Shown: positions 1-8,524, counted from the first letter of the stretch. The stretch is 64,000 nucleotides of DNA from JBGNFV01 sp049645705 (GCA_049645705.1 JBARUK010000009.1:62001-126000), one strand, 5' to 3'. The notes: generated from the letters alone by a model not told the origin. Numbers and translations are program-made.

Positions 1-75
1 AGTTCTGAAACCTCTATGACCCCGGATGCGCCAGACCCCTCTGCTACTGAAGATGTATATGAAGAGGATCATTAA
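1..75 (+). CDS. C-terminal tail of an unidentified protein (partial)
   Basis: An open frame runs from the first base to a TAA at 73-75 and encodes 24 residues ending in VYEEDH. The tail is rich in Asp, Glu, Pro, Ser and Thr and looks disordered. Too little is present to name a family. It is read as coding because it is open from the edge and precedes a sharp change to AT-rich non-coding sequence. Confidence 0.45.
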   Translation, partial: SSETSMTPDAPDPSATEDVYEEDH

Positions 76-486
76 TATATGTGTATACATTGATATTTAA
101 TGTTGAATCTCTTTGAATAAAAGTATATTATTTGTATTATATATCAAGTCAAAAAAACCAATAGGTTTATTTAATTTAGTTATATGTATGTTTAATTAGA
201 CTAGTTGTTTTGCTAGTTTGTAAATATATCTTTATTGTCCTTTTTTTTTAGATAAAAAGAGCCTTTTAGCTTTATATGGCTGTATTATGTAGTATGTGAT
301 AATAAATTACTATGTATTGCTTGTCTTTTTGTAAGCAATATTTAGCCTGCTGATTTATTACACTCAATACACGGATTATAAATATTATCCCCTTTTTAGT
401 GGCGATGATTTTTATATATAATTGATAAGGAGTTTAGCCGAAAATCCTTTATAAAAGAGTAGGTGTCAACAAACCATTTTAATACT
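76..486. other. AT-rich intergenic region
   Basis: About 410 bases with no credible gene. The base composition is much more AT-rich than the rest of the window. It contains an 8-bp hairpin (arms 315-322 and 333-340) and several T runs, but no exact TAnnTTTG promoter box. It probably holds the upstream gene's 3' end and the promoter and leader of the small peptide gene at 487. Confidence 0.6.
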
Positions 487-669
487 ATGTCAAAGAAAAG
501 ATTCAACCTTACCGATTTAGAAGTAAACAGTTTCATAACCCTGGAGACCAGAAAAAAAGTAAAAGGTGGGGGCGGCGAGACATGCGAATGTTGTCCGGCA
601 GAAACTTATCCTGATCCCCGCTGCCCAGCGTCAATTACTACTGGTTGTAATGGGTATTGTGCTGTATAG
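487..669 (+). CDS. Pinensin-like RiPP (lanthipeptide-type) precursor peptide
   Basis: A 60-residue peptide. The first part (about residues 1-26) carries the pattern F-N-L-x-D-L-x-V-x-S-F-I-T, which resembles leaders of the Bacteroidetes pinensin / GG-type natural product precursors. A Gly run (27-30) follows and suggests a double-glycine cleavage site. The putative core, about 30 residues, has six Cys (33, 35, 36, 46, 54, 58) and Ser/Thr at 32, 40, 49, 51 and 52, suitable for (methyl)lanthionine rings. I chose ATG 487 over the in-frame GTG at 463 because the leader motif begins there. No modification enzyme, protease or exporter lies within the following 60 kb; the left side is unseen. A strong terminator follows, so it is probably its own transcript. 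An alternative is a disulfide-bonded Cys-rich peptide. Confidence 0.7.
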   Translation: MSKKRFNLTDLEVNSFITLETRKKVKGGGGETCECCPAETYPDPRCPASITTGCNGYCAV

Positions 670-698
670 TAAGATGTTACGAAAATTCTGAATATAAG

Positions 699-731
699 GC
701 CATCCGCTACCAGCGGATGGCTTTTATTTTT
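699..731 (+). terminator. Rho-independent terminator of the RiPP precursor gene
   Basis: A perfect 10-bp stem (699-708 with 712-721) with a 3-nt loop is followed by a T-rich tract. Confidence 0.85.
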
Positions 732-786
732 GGATGCTTTTTGGTTACCGTCCCTGATATTCTATTTTAATAGAAATTTCCGGTGT

Positions 787-1758
787 ATGAGATCAATATT
801 TGTTACCCTTCTTATCATTATCTTTTGTTCTGACCGGATCTATGCGCAACAGTCAGTCAAAAAGATTGTAACCGAAATGAAATACTTACTTTATGTTCCT
901 AGTGACGAGCCTGATAAGGAAGGCTATCCTCTTATGCTCTTTCTGCACGGAAGCGGGGAAAGAGGAACTGACATTGAAAAAGTAAAGGCCCATGGACCAC
1001 CGTCTTTCCTGGGTGATACAATGGCTTTTCCCTTCGTTGTCGTGTCACCCCAGTGTCCGCCTGGTCAGTGGTGGGACACGCAAACGCTTTTGGATATTCT
1101 GGATGAAGTGGAAGCGCAGCTACCAATAGACAAAAACCGGGTATACGTAACAGGGCTAAGCATGGGAGGCTATGGTACATGGGCGCTGCTAAAAGAAGCA
1201 CCTGACCGCTTTGCCGCGGCAGCACCTGTCTGTGGCGGCGGAGATCCGTCGGCAGCCTGCCGGTTTCGGGATGTACCCGTTTGGGCATTTCACGGGGCCA
1301 AAGACGACGTTGTCTTGCTGGAAGAAAGTGAGAAGATGGTTCAGGAACTGAAACAGTTGGATGGTGATGTACAATTTACCCTGTACCCCGATGCCGATCA
1401 TAACTCATGGACTGTCACCTATGATAACCCTGAACTGTATCGCTGGTTCTTATCGCACACCCTCCGGCGTACCGATGAACCGCGTAAACGAGAGCTAAAA
1501 GCCTGTGAAGGTGTATACCGGGCAGATGACGGGGAAGAACTACTTGTTTCTCGTAATGATGATCAACTGTATCTGACTGCACCACAGAGGAACTGGGAAT
1601 ATGAACTGACAGGGATGAGTGAATTTACGTATGCATTTCCCGGCAGACGCTCTCACGAACCGCAACGAAGGCTCTATTTTCATAATGAAGGCAGGCGCCG
1701 TGTAGACGAACTTCAACTAGGGCCTTGCGAAAACAAAGTTTTTAAGAAGGTGAAATAA
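787..1758 (+). CDS. Secreted alpha/beta hydrolase (dienelactone hydrolase / LpqC-type esterase)
   Basis: 323 residues from ATG 787; this start gives a clean signal peptide (about residues 1-20, cleaved after IYA) and is preferred over the longer frame. The fold motifs are an oxyanion segment LFLHGSGERG (51-60), the nucleophile elbow GLSMGG with Ser125, an acid Asp at 173/174 in GAKDDVV, and His205 in DADHNSW. This is the catalytic triad of the predicted-phospholipase/dienelactone hydrolase group, which includes feruloyl and polyhydroxybutyrate esterases. A C-terminal extension of about 100 residues (225-323) follows the hydrolase and resembles no domain I can name. It probably acts in the periplasm or outside the cell on an ester. 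Substrate unknown. Confidence 0.8.
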   Translation: MRSIFVTLLIIIFCSDRIYAQQSVKKIVTEMKYLLYVPSDEPDKEGYPLMLFLHGSGERGTDIEKVKAHGPPSFLGDTMAFPFVVVSPQCPPGQWWDTQTLLDILDEVEAQLPIDKNRVYVTGLSMGGYGTWALLKEAPDRFAAAAPVCGGGDPSAACRFRDVPVWAFHGAKDDVVLLEESEKMVQELKQLDGDVQFTLYPDADHNSWTVTYDNPELYRWFLSHTLRRTDEPRKRELKACEGVYRADDGEELLVSRNDDQLYLTAPQRNWEYELTGMSEFTYAFPGRRSHEPQRRLYFHNEGRRRVDELQLGPCENKVFKKVK

Positions 1759-1786
1759 AAAAGCACCACCCGTATAAGGGTAGCGC
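1757..1786 (-). terminator. Terminator of the DUF302 gene
   Basis: Read on the minus strand, a 9-bp stem with G-U pairs (1778-1786 with 1763-1771) is followed by six Ts. It lies between two convergent genes. Confidence 0.6.
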
Positions 1787-1816
1787 ATTATGTATTTACG
1801 TCGCCATATAGGCTGC

Positions 1817-2776
1817 TTAGTTATTGGCGGCCGTAGCTGCCAGGTTTGCCAGGGCATTGGATATCTTATTTAAGATATCATCTGAGTTTTTAATGTCGTG
1901 CCTGTCCGCCAGAAAGTAGGGGTCGTTATAGGCAATAAGGACATCGCCGTTCTCTTTTTCATACACCAGCATTTTCTGAGGCAGGTCTATACCGATAGTC
2001 TGATTCTCCTGCATGAGGGGCGTACCTAGGTTCGGGTTACCGAATACGATCAGCTTGGTAGGGTTCAGCGTGAGTCCTTCCGATGCGGCATTAGCCTGAT
2101 GGTCCAGTTCGGCCACGATCTTCAGATTACTGTTTCCCTCTATGGCGGCACGAAGCTGTTCGTACGTTTCATCAAAAGACCGGTTACTGCTCACTGTTAT
2201 GACACCTTCGTTTAGCGCGATCTTTTTCTGCCGCGTGGTTTTGGCAGATCCTCCTGTCACATTTTCAACCAGGTTAGTCAGTGCGCCCTCGATCTTATTC
2301 AACGTTTCTACCCCGGCTACGCCGTGTCTTTCAGCCAGGTAGGCTACATCGTTGTATGCAGCAAAAGTACGGCCGCTGCCATTATCATACACCAATATCT
2401 TCTGAGGCAGGTCCAGGCCGGCCTGCTGATTTTCCTGCATGAGTGGAGTACCCAGGTTTGGGTTGCCAAACAGTACTACGTTAGTAGGAGGCAGGTCCAG
2501 CCCTACACTCGCCGCGTTGGCCTGATGGTCTACTTCAGCTACAATGCCGATATTAGGATTAGCCTCCAGGGCGCTGACTATATCACCATATACAGAGGAA
2601 GCAGACTGGTTTTTGGCTTCAGCATAGACCAGTTTAGTCGCTTTAGGCACACCATTGTCAGACAAGGTACGGCCGGGTCTCATCATCAGCTCGGTCTCGT
2701 TCTCACATTGGAACATACTCACGGATGAGAGTATTATAATAGTAGATAGGATAGGGGTAAACATTGTTCGCAACAT
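1817..2776 (-). CDS. Exported protein with two tandem DUF302 domains
   Basis: 319 residues. The N-terminus is hydrophobic (6-23) with a Cys at 24; MFQC is a poor lipobox, so a plain signal peptide is also possible. Two homologous repeats (about 62-172 and 198-313) share the pattern VAExDHQANAAS, the block FGNPNLGTPLMQEN, LPQKxLVY, a YND near the end of each domain and a trailing Arg-His. This is the DUF302 family, a small single-domain fold of unknown function found alone or beside heavy-metal and redox genes. Two copies in one chain point to internal duplication. The gene stands alone, convergent with the esterase and ahead of a terminator of its own. Confidence 0.8.
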   Translation of the reverse strand: MLRTMFTPILSTIIILSSVSMFQCENETELMMRPGRTLSDNGVPKATKLVYAEAKNQSASSVYGDIVSALEANPNIGIVAEVDHQANAASVGLDLPPTNVVLFGNPNLGTPLMQENQQAGLDLPQKILVYDNGSGRTFAAYNDVAYLAERHGVAGVETLNKIEGALTNLVENVTGGSAKTTRQKKIALNEGVITVSSNRSFDETYEQLRAAIEGNSNLKIVAELDHQANAASEGLTLNPTKLIVFGNPNLGTPLMQENQTIGIDLPQKMLVYEKENGDVLIAYNDPYFLADRHDIKNSDDILNKISNALANLAATAANN

Positions 2777-2880
2777 AAGAGAGGGGTTATGTTTAAAAAA
2801 TACGCCAGATGGCAGTAGAACAGCCTGTGATACAGAATGTTTGCCTCTCAGACCAATGCTAAAAACCTGAAGAGAAGGGC

Positions 2881-2914
2881 AAAAAAACAGCCCGGATCAT
2901 GATGACCCGGGCTG
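2881..2914 (-). terminator. Terminator of the transketolase operon
   Basis: On the minus strand an 8-bp GC-rich stem (2907-2914 with 2888-2895) is followed by seven Ts, 25 bases after the stop of the transketolase C half. Confidence 0.85.
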
Positions 2915-2938
2915 TGTTCTGAAGAGTTTACGAAAGAG

Positions 2939-3898
2939 TTATTTTCCCTTTCTACCCAGTACTTTCTCTACTTTAGAGACAATGTTATCAGGAGTAAGGC
3001 CGTATTTCTCCAGCAATTGGTCGGGCGTACCGCTTTCGCCGAAGTGGTCTTCCACAGCTACGAATTCCTGTGGTACGCACATGTTCTTCACCAGGGTGTG
3101 AGCTATCAGGTCTCCGAGGCCACCATTGATCTGGTGCTCTTCCGCCGTTACTACCGCACCTGTTTTAGATGCCGAGGCAATGACGGCTTCCACATCCAGT
3201 GGTTTAACCGTATGGATGTTGATTACCTCTACGCTGATGCCTTTTTCGCTCAGTATCTCTTCTGCCAGTATGGCCTGCCACACCATATGGCCGTTGGCAA
3301 ATATGGTCACGTCATTTCCCTCGATAAGCTTCTGTGCTTTACCTATCACAAATTCATCGCTCTCTTTGATGAAAATGGGCCATTTCGGACGACCGAAACG
3401 AAGGTAAGTAGGTCCTACATGATCTCCCAGTGCCATAGTGGCCTGCTTAGTCTGCATGTAGTCGCAGGGTACGATCACCGTCATGTTAGGCAGCATGCGC
3501 ATCATGCCCACATCTTCCAGTATCTGGTGTGTGGCACCGTCTTCACCCAGGGTCAGGCCTGCGTGCGAAGCACATATCTTTACGTTCTTGTCACTATAGG
3601 CGATACTCTGGCGGATCTGGTCGTATACCCTGCCGGTAGAGAAGTTGGCAAAAGTACCGGTAAAAGGGATCTTACCTGTAATAGACAGTCCGGAGGCCAG
3701 ACCCATCATATTAGCCTCGGCTATGCCTACCTGGTGAAACCTTTCCGGAAACTCCTTCTGAAAGGCTGTCATTTTAAGGGAACCGGTCAGGTCGGCACAT
3801 AAGCCGACGACCTTATCGTTTTGCTTGCCGATTTCCAACAGGCCGTCTCCAAACCCGGAGCGCGTATCTTTTTTTTCCTTGTAGGTTAATTTTGTCAT
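2939..3898 (-). CDS. Transketolase, C-terminal half (pyrimidine-binding and C-terminal domains)
   Basis: 319 residues matching the second half of transketolase: the Pyr domain with the catalytic Glu61 in GIAEAN that activates thiamine diphosphate, and the C-terminal domain from about residue 190. With the separate N half at 5284-6135 it would form the active enzyme that moves two-carbon units between sugar phosphates in the pentose phosphate pathway. Split transketolases are common in bacteria, but the halves are usually neighbours; here a vWA gene lies between them. The start ATG overlaps the stop of the vWA gene by four bases (ATGA), so translation is likely coupled. Last gene of the operon. 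Confidence 0.92.
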   Translation of the reverse strand: MTKLTYKEKKDTRSGFGDGLLEIGKQNDKVVGLCADLTGSLKMTAFQKEFPERFHQVGIAEANMMGLASGLSITGKIPFTGTFANFSTGRVYDQIRQSIAYSDKNVKICASHAGLTLGEDGATHQILEDVGMMRMLPNMTVIVPCDYMQTKQATMALGDHVGPTYLRFGRPKWPIFIKESDEFVIGKAQKLIEGNDVTIFANGHMVWQAILAEEILSEKGISVEVINIHTVKPLDVEAVIASASKTGAVVTAEEHQINGGLGDLIAHTLVKNMCVPQEFVAVEDHFGESGTPDQLLEKYGLTPDNIVSKVEKVLGRKGK

Positions 3899-5280
3899 GG
3901 ATCGATAAGGTTTATCGTAGTCACCGAACCTGTCCGGATGGTGACGGAATGTATAAGCGTATATTTACTTCCTATTGCGTTTTCTGCTCTGAAAACTACT
4001 TTGTAGTTGCCGGGCTGCAGGGCCATACTGTGCCTTTTAGTACGGGAATCCAGATCGGTCACCCATCTCTGTCTTCCGTTTTCAGGCAGTGTATAAATAC
4101 TTCCTGTACCCGTTGCGTTAGCATAAGCATCCAGTATACCTGGTCCTGGTATGGTTATGTCCGTCTTTTCGCCCTGCCTGATCGTTATTCCGCTTTTGCG
4201 AATAGAGGGCAGGGTTAGAAATTCCAGGTCATAGGTTCCTTCCAGGTACCTCTGGTCTGTCTGCATGTCCTGAATAAAGAGGACTTTTTCTTCTCCGGCT
4301 TTCCTGACCATCACTTTTACCCCTTTGCCATACTCAGTATGACCGGGTTGGCGTGGTGCCAGCGTACCCTGGGGAGCCGGTATGGCTATAACATTGTGCC
4401 TGCCACCTTCCAGGTCTATGTTTCGCCTGACTACAGGCGGCACTGTGTTTACAACCAGGTCGTAGGACAGTACGCCGTCTATCTCTACCGAATCCGGCTG
4501 ACCGCGGCGGTCCCGGTAGTGGACAAACTCATAAGCCGGCTCACGGATGACATTGTTGTAGAAGGTCACGTTCACGTCTTTCTCGTTCCTGTTGCCTTCC
4601 CTGTCTGTTAGTTCCACACTGACAGTTGTCCGTCCGAGTGTCTGACGTATGGCAGTTGCCAGGGCGCTTTTAAAGTTTGAGACCTCACCGGCATCGAAAT
4701 ACTGTCCCACACAGCCGAATTGCTCACGGTACGTTTCGTTCATCTCCAGGCCTATCACAAAGGGGCGCAGGAAGATGTTTCGTTGCTGCAGGGCAAGTGA
4801 TACCTCGCACACATTGCCTTCGCAGCTTTCTATACCATCTGTAAGGATGATCACGATATTTCTCACATCATCACCCCGCGGAAAATCCTCTGCAGCCTGC
4901 CTTAGGGCAAAGGCTATAGGTGTCGTGCCTTTCGGCTTTACCGATGCAAGTGCCGTCTGTATACTTTCATGGTTGGCCAGGTCAAAGGGCACCTCCAGCC
5001 GGGTGTCCTCACAGTTCTTGACACTACTGTGGTACTGATGACCGTACACGCGGAGAGCAAGCTCAAGATTTTCATTTACACTAAGGGAGTCTACTAACTC
5101 CCCCAGGTACTGCTTGGCTACGTCTATCCTCAGTCCGTTCTCCCACTGGCCCAGCATGCTGCCGGATCCGTCCAGCAGGAACAATATCCGGGTTTTCCGG
5201 GGCAGCTTCTGCTGTGGTTCCTGTGCCATTATATAGCCGGAAACAAACAGCAGAACCAGGAGAAGCGAGCACCGCCGCAT
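3895..5280 (-). CDS. Secreted von Willebrand factor A domain protein
   Basis: 461 residues with a signal peptide (1-19, cleaved before QEPQQ). The vWA domain covers about residues 30-215 and has the metal-ion-dependent adhesion site DGSGSM at 37-42, plus downstream Thr and Asp-Gly (LTDG) elements. The rest, about 240 residues, looks like beta-rich repeats similar to carbohydrate-binding or Ig-like folds, with repeated PGxY/GxYxLEF turns. Such proteins bind ligands or partners in the periplasm or at the cell surface; the partner is not known. It starts 3 bases after the transketolase N half stops and overlaps the C half by 4, so it is firmly part of that operon despite an unrelated apparent role. 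Confidence 0.85.
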   Translation of the reverse strand: MRRCSLLLVLLFVSGYIMAQEPQQKLPRKTRILFLLDGSGSMLGQWENGLRIDVAKQYLGELVDSLSVNENLELALRVYGHQYHSSVKNCEDTRLEVPFDLANHESIQTALASVKPKGTTPIAFALRQAAEDFPRGDDVRNIVIILTDGIESCEGNVCEVSLALQQRNIFLRPFVIGLEMNETYREQFGCVGQYFDAGEVSNFKSALATAIRQTLGRTTVSVELTDREGNRNEKDVNVTFYNNVIREPAYEFVHYRDRRGQPDSVEIDGVLSYDLVVNTVPPVVRRNIDLEGGRHNVIAIPAPQGTLAPRQPGHTEYGKGVKVMVRKAGEEKVLFIQDMQTDQRYLEGTYDLEFLTLPSIRKSGITIRQGEKTDITIPGPGILDAYANATGTGSIYTLPENGRQRWVTDLDSRTKRHSMALQPGNYKVVFRAENAIGSKYTLIHSVTIRTGSVTTINLIDP

Positions 5281-5283
5281 AGA

Positions 5284-6135
5284 TCAGTAGTCCCCGAGTG
5301 TTTCTTCCAGTTGATCGAGGGCCTTTTTGAGTTCATCGTCATTAGGGGCCACACCGTGCCACTTATGCGTGCCTTCCATGTAGTCCACTCCCTTGCCCAT
5401 CACTGTGTGCATCAGAACGACCACAGGTTTGCCCTGGCCCGACATGGACTTGGCTTTCTCTATAGTACCGATGAGTTCCTTGAAGTCATTGCCCTGACAC
5501 TCCAGCACCAGCCATCCGAACGACTCGAATTTGGCGTGAAGGTCGCGCAGGTCATTGATCTTGTCTACCGGGCCGTCTATTTGCTGACCATTGTAATCCA
5601 CAAAGGCAATAAGATTATCCAGCTTATTGTTGGGCGCAAACATAGCCGCTTCCCATACCTGGCCCTCCTGCAGTTCACCGTCACCAGTGAGTACGAATAC
5701 GTGCCTGTCGTCGCCATCCTGCTTCTTGCCCAGTGCCGCTCCCATAGCTACGGAAAGTCCCTGGCCCAGTGAGCCACTGGCTACACGTATGCCGGGAAGT
5801 CCTTCTTCAGTAGCGGGGTGGCCCTGAAGGCGCGAATCGATCTTACGGAAGGTACCCAGTTCCTTTACTTCAAAATAGCCGCTTCTGGCCAGGGTGCTGT
5901 ACCACACCGGGCTGATGTGTCCGTTAGACAAAAAGAACATGTCTTCGCCTTTGCCCTCGATATTGAATGAAGGGTCGTGCTTCATCACGTGGAAGTACAA
6001 CGACACAAACAGTTCAGTACATCCGAGCGATCCGCCGGGGTGACCCGACTGCACCTCATGCACCATGCGTACGATATCTCTTCTTATCTGAGAAGCATTA
6101 CGCTTCAACTCCTTCAGCTTATCTTCCTGTATCAT
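5284..6135 (-). CDS. Transketolase, N-terminal half (thiamine diphosphate-binding domain)
   Basis: 283 residues covering the PP domain of transketolase. Visible motifs are GHPGGSLG (31-38), SNGHISP (70-76), GSLGQGL (121-127) and the cofactor motif GDGELQEG (151-158) with Asn182 as the metal ligand. It pairs with the product of 2939-3898 to make a full enzyme of about 600 residues, close to the usual transketolase length. The gene starts 7 bases after bcp ends and ends 3 bases before the vWA gene starts. Confidence 0.93.
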   Translation of the reverse strand: MIQEDKLKELKRNASQIRRDIVRMVHEVQSGHPGGSLGCTELFVSLYFHVMKHDPSFNIEGKGEDMFFLSNGHISPVWYSTLARSGYFEVKELGTFRKIDSRLQGHPATEEGLPGIRVASGSLGQGLSVAMGAALGKKQDGDDRHVFVLTGDGELQEGQVWEAAMFAPNNKLDNLIAFVDYNGQQIDGPVDKINDLRDLHAKFESFGWLVLECQGNDFKELIGTIEKAKSMSGQGKPVVVLMHTVMGKGVDYMEGTHKWHGVAPNDDELKKALDQLEETLGDY

Positions 6136-6142
6136 ATAATTG

Positions 6143-6592
6143 TTACTTCAGAACCTGAGCTGTATGGTCCTTGGTTTTAACTTTTGCAATTACTTCTGAG
6201 ATGTTTCCTTCTTCATTTATGATGAAGGTAGTGCGGGCAGTGCCCATGTATTTTCTGCCGTACATGTTCTTTTCTACCCAGGTGCCGTATTTTTCATGCA
6301 CCGCCTTGTCCGTATCAGCCAGCAGCCTGAAGGGCAGCTCCTGCTTCTCTATAAACTTCTGATGAGATTTCTCATCGTCCGAGCTTACGCCGAGTATTTC
6401 GTATCCTGCATCCTGCAGTGCTTTGTAGTTATCGCGAAGGTTGCAGGCCTGGGCCGTACATCCCGGGGTATTATCACGGGGGTAGAAGTACAGCACTACT
6501 CTTTTACCTTTATAATCGGAAAGTTTGACAGTGTCGCCGTTCTGGTCTTTTGCTTCAAAGTCCGGGGCTTTGTCGCCGGGAGATAATTTCAT
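6143..6592 (-). CDS. bcp: Thioredoxin-dependent thiol peroxidase (Bcp/PrxQ)
   Basis: 149 residues, the normal length for this atypical 2-Cys or 1-Cys peroxiredoxin. The sequence TPGCTAQAC holds the peroxidatic Cys45 and the resolving Cys50 spaced as in E. coli Bcp. It reduces hydrogen peroxide and organic peroxides in the cytoplasm using thioredoxin; trxB is elsewhere in this window. It sits in a compact operon, 6 bases after the M23 peptidase gene and 7 before the transketolase N half. NADPH made by the pentose phosphate pathway would ultimately feed it, a plausible reason for the pairing. Confidence 0.95.
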   Translation of the reverse strand: MKLSPGDKAPDFEAKDQNGDTVKLSDYKGKRVVLYFYPRDNTPGCTAQACNLRDNYKALQDAGYEILGVSSDDEKSHQKFIEKQELPFRLLADTDKAVHEKYGTWVEKNMYGRKYMGTARTTFIINEEGNISEVIAKVKTKDHTAQVLK

Positions 6593-6598
6593 TGTAGC

Positions 6599-8524
6599 TT
6601 ATAGTTTGGTATTATACACCGATTCATTGCCGGCCTGGTCGGTAACGGTAAGTTTCAGGTCACCTTTCATAGGCTCTCCCGAGTTCCGTGGCACGGCCCA
6701 AATATAGCGGTTTTTCGGATCGTAATTCATCAAAAGAAACTCTCCGTTCAGGGTGGCACGAAAATCACCTATTCCCGACAAGCGGTCTTTTATAGAAAAG
6801 GAGAGAGCCCCGGAGCTCGCTTTCAGCGGCTTGATCTCAGGGGGGGTATCATCACTTACCAGGGTAAATTTACCGGTATTCCTGAAGCGGAAGCGTATGG
6901 CATCATCTTCCCATTTGCCTCCTTCGTACCAGAAGTTACCGGCATCGTCCACCCCGTATACATGTGTGGTCTTCTTGTCATATTCCCTGCCAGGACGGAG
7001 CACAGCCGTTACATAGCTTTGGAAGGGGATAGGGTCAGACTCATTTACCGCCCATAGTTCCTTGCCGTTGGCATAGTTTTCCTGGTAGTCCATACGCAAG
7101 TACAGTGTATCGAACAGGGTATTGGGAGCAAAGTGAAGGTCGGCATGGTTGTCGTAGAAATGAAATTCTTTGCCCGAGGGCACCACCGTATCATAATCGA
7201 ACTCCTGCCTGATAGAGCAGAGGTTTACAGAATCAGGAAGTCCGTGGCGCAGATCCCACAGGTACACAATATGATCATTGACCTGGTAAGCCGGATCTAC
7301 TTCATAGGTCATCTGGTTGCTGTAGTAGCGAGCCTTCGAAGCTGTTTCGCCGTTGGCCACAGCATACGACAGCAGTATGTTTTCTATCTGTTCATGCCCG
7401 GATGGACCCCGATGGGGAGATGCAGCCATCTTTATGGAAGGTGACGGTTCCGTTACTTCAAGTGTCATGTTTACCCGGCTGGTATTACCGTAGGCATCTT
7501 CCAGCACTATTCTGAGGTCGTGCTTACCCTCTTCTGTGAGGGTAATCCTGCCATTGTTATCTCCTTTGTTAAAAAAAGACAGCTCGTTGCCATCTTCTAT
7601 GTATAGTTTCTGAAACTTCCTGCCGGTAGCAGCCTTGGTAGGGTAGTCCATATGGACGAGTATCTGCCGGCTTTCGGCAAAGGCAAAACGGTTGAGGTGC
7701 TTTGCAAATACCTCTGTGCTGTCCAGGTAGAGTGTTATATGAGGTACACCGTTCCGGTTAGAGGCGCCATTGAGCTGGTCTATTGCCTGCAGTTCTATAC
7801 CGATAGCTCCCCAGACATTTACCGGCTCGGAAGCAGTGTAGGTATTCCCGTTCTTGGTCAGTTTTACTTCGTGCCGTCCCAGGACACCGTTTACCCTGGC
7901 CTCTGTACCCAGGGCTTTAAGTGCCACCCCCTGTACCGTAGGGGGAATATTGTCATTTATCTCTTTTTCAAAACCGAATGTGAGCGGATTCAGTGGGCGC
8001 TGGTTTTTATCTCTGATCTCAAAGTGAAGGTGAGGGCCGGAAGAGCCTCCGCTGTTACCGGATATAGCGATCACATCACCTTTCTTTACCGGAAACATTT
8101 CCTTTTCAGGAAACAAGTCTACTCCGAATGCCTCGCGCTCATACTGCTGACCGCGCACATAGTCTGCCACATCATCATGAAAGCGCTGCAGGTGGCCATA
8201 CACAGATGTATTGCCGTCTGGGTGCTGTACATACATAGCATTGCCGTATCCATACCCACTCACCTTAATCCGTGAAATGTAACCATCCTGCGTAGCGTAT
8301 ACCTCAAAGCCTTCGCGTTGCTCCGTTTTGATATCGATACCCCCGTGATAGTGACTGGAACGTAGCTCGCCCATAGTACCGGCAAGCAAGTTTTTTTCGC
8401 CGGGTTTGATAGGAAAAAGATATTCACCGTCCTGGCTGTAGACAGGAGCAGAAGCAAAAAGCAAGATGAAAAAAAGGTGAAAAAGCTTATTTAACTTCAA
8501 AGTCAAGCATTTTATTGTTCTCAA
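6599..8524 (-). CDS. M23 family metallopeptidase (LytM-type) with C-terminal beta-rich domains
   Basis: 641 residues with a signal peptide (about 1-30, cleaved after VYS). The peptidase domain lies at about 45-185 with zinc ligands His60 and Asp64 in HYHGGID and the HLH pair His165/His167 in GPHLHFE, so it should be an active endopeptidase cutting peptidoglycan cross-links. The remaining 450 residues appear to be Ig-like or beta-sandwich modules. Start ATG 8524 lies inside the 3' end of the preceding gene, a 38-base overlap; in-frame TTG codons at 8506 and 8500 are alternatives. Periplasmic cell-wall remodelling is the likely role. Confidence 0.88.
   Translation of the reverse strand: MRTIKCLTLKLNKLFHLFFILLFASAPVYSQDGEYLFPIKPGEKNLLAGTMGELRSSHYHGGIDIKTEQREGFEVYATQDGYISRIKVSGYGYGNAMYVQHPDGNTSVYGHLQRFHDDVADYVRGQQYEREAFGVDLFPEKEMFPVKKGDVIAISGNSGGSSGPHLHFEIRDKNQRPLNPLTFGFEKEINDNIPPTVQGVALKALGTEARVNGVLGRHEVKLTKNGNTYTASEPVNVWGAIGIELQAIDQLNGASNRNGVPHITLYLDSTEVFAKHLNRFAFAESRQILVHMDYPTKAATGRKFQKLYIEDGNELSFFNKGDNNGRITLTEEGKHDLRIVLEDAYGNTSRVNMTLEVTEPSPSIKMAASPHRGPSGHEQIENILLSYAVANGETASKARYYSNQMTYEVDPAYQVNDHIVYLWDLRHGLPDSVNLCSIRQEFDYDTVVPSGKEFHFYDNHADLHFAPNTLFDTLYLRMDYQENYANGKELWAVNESDPIPFQSYVTAVLRPGREYDKKTTHVYGVDDAGNFWYEGGKWEDDAIRFRFRNTGKFTLVSDDTPPEIKPLKASSGALSFSIKDRLSGIGDFRATLNGEFLLMNYDPKNRYIWAVPRNSGEPMKGDLKLTVTDQAGNESVYNTKL

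Noticed and set aside
463..486. GTG start at 463 for the RiPP precursor
   Set aside because: It would add eight residues ahead of the leader motif; the family leader begins at the ATG at 487.
730..786. Upstream extension of the esterase to 730
   Set aside because: It would overlap the preceding terminator and hide the signal peptide that begins at ATG 787.
3017..3802. A 261-residue open frame antisense to the transketolase C half
   Set aside because: It is a mirror of a well-conserved coding sequence, with no family match, no start context and no promoter.
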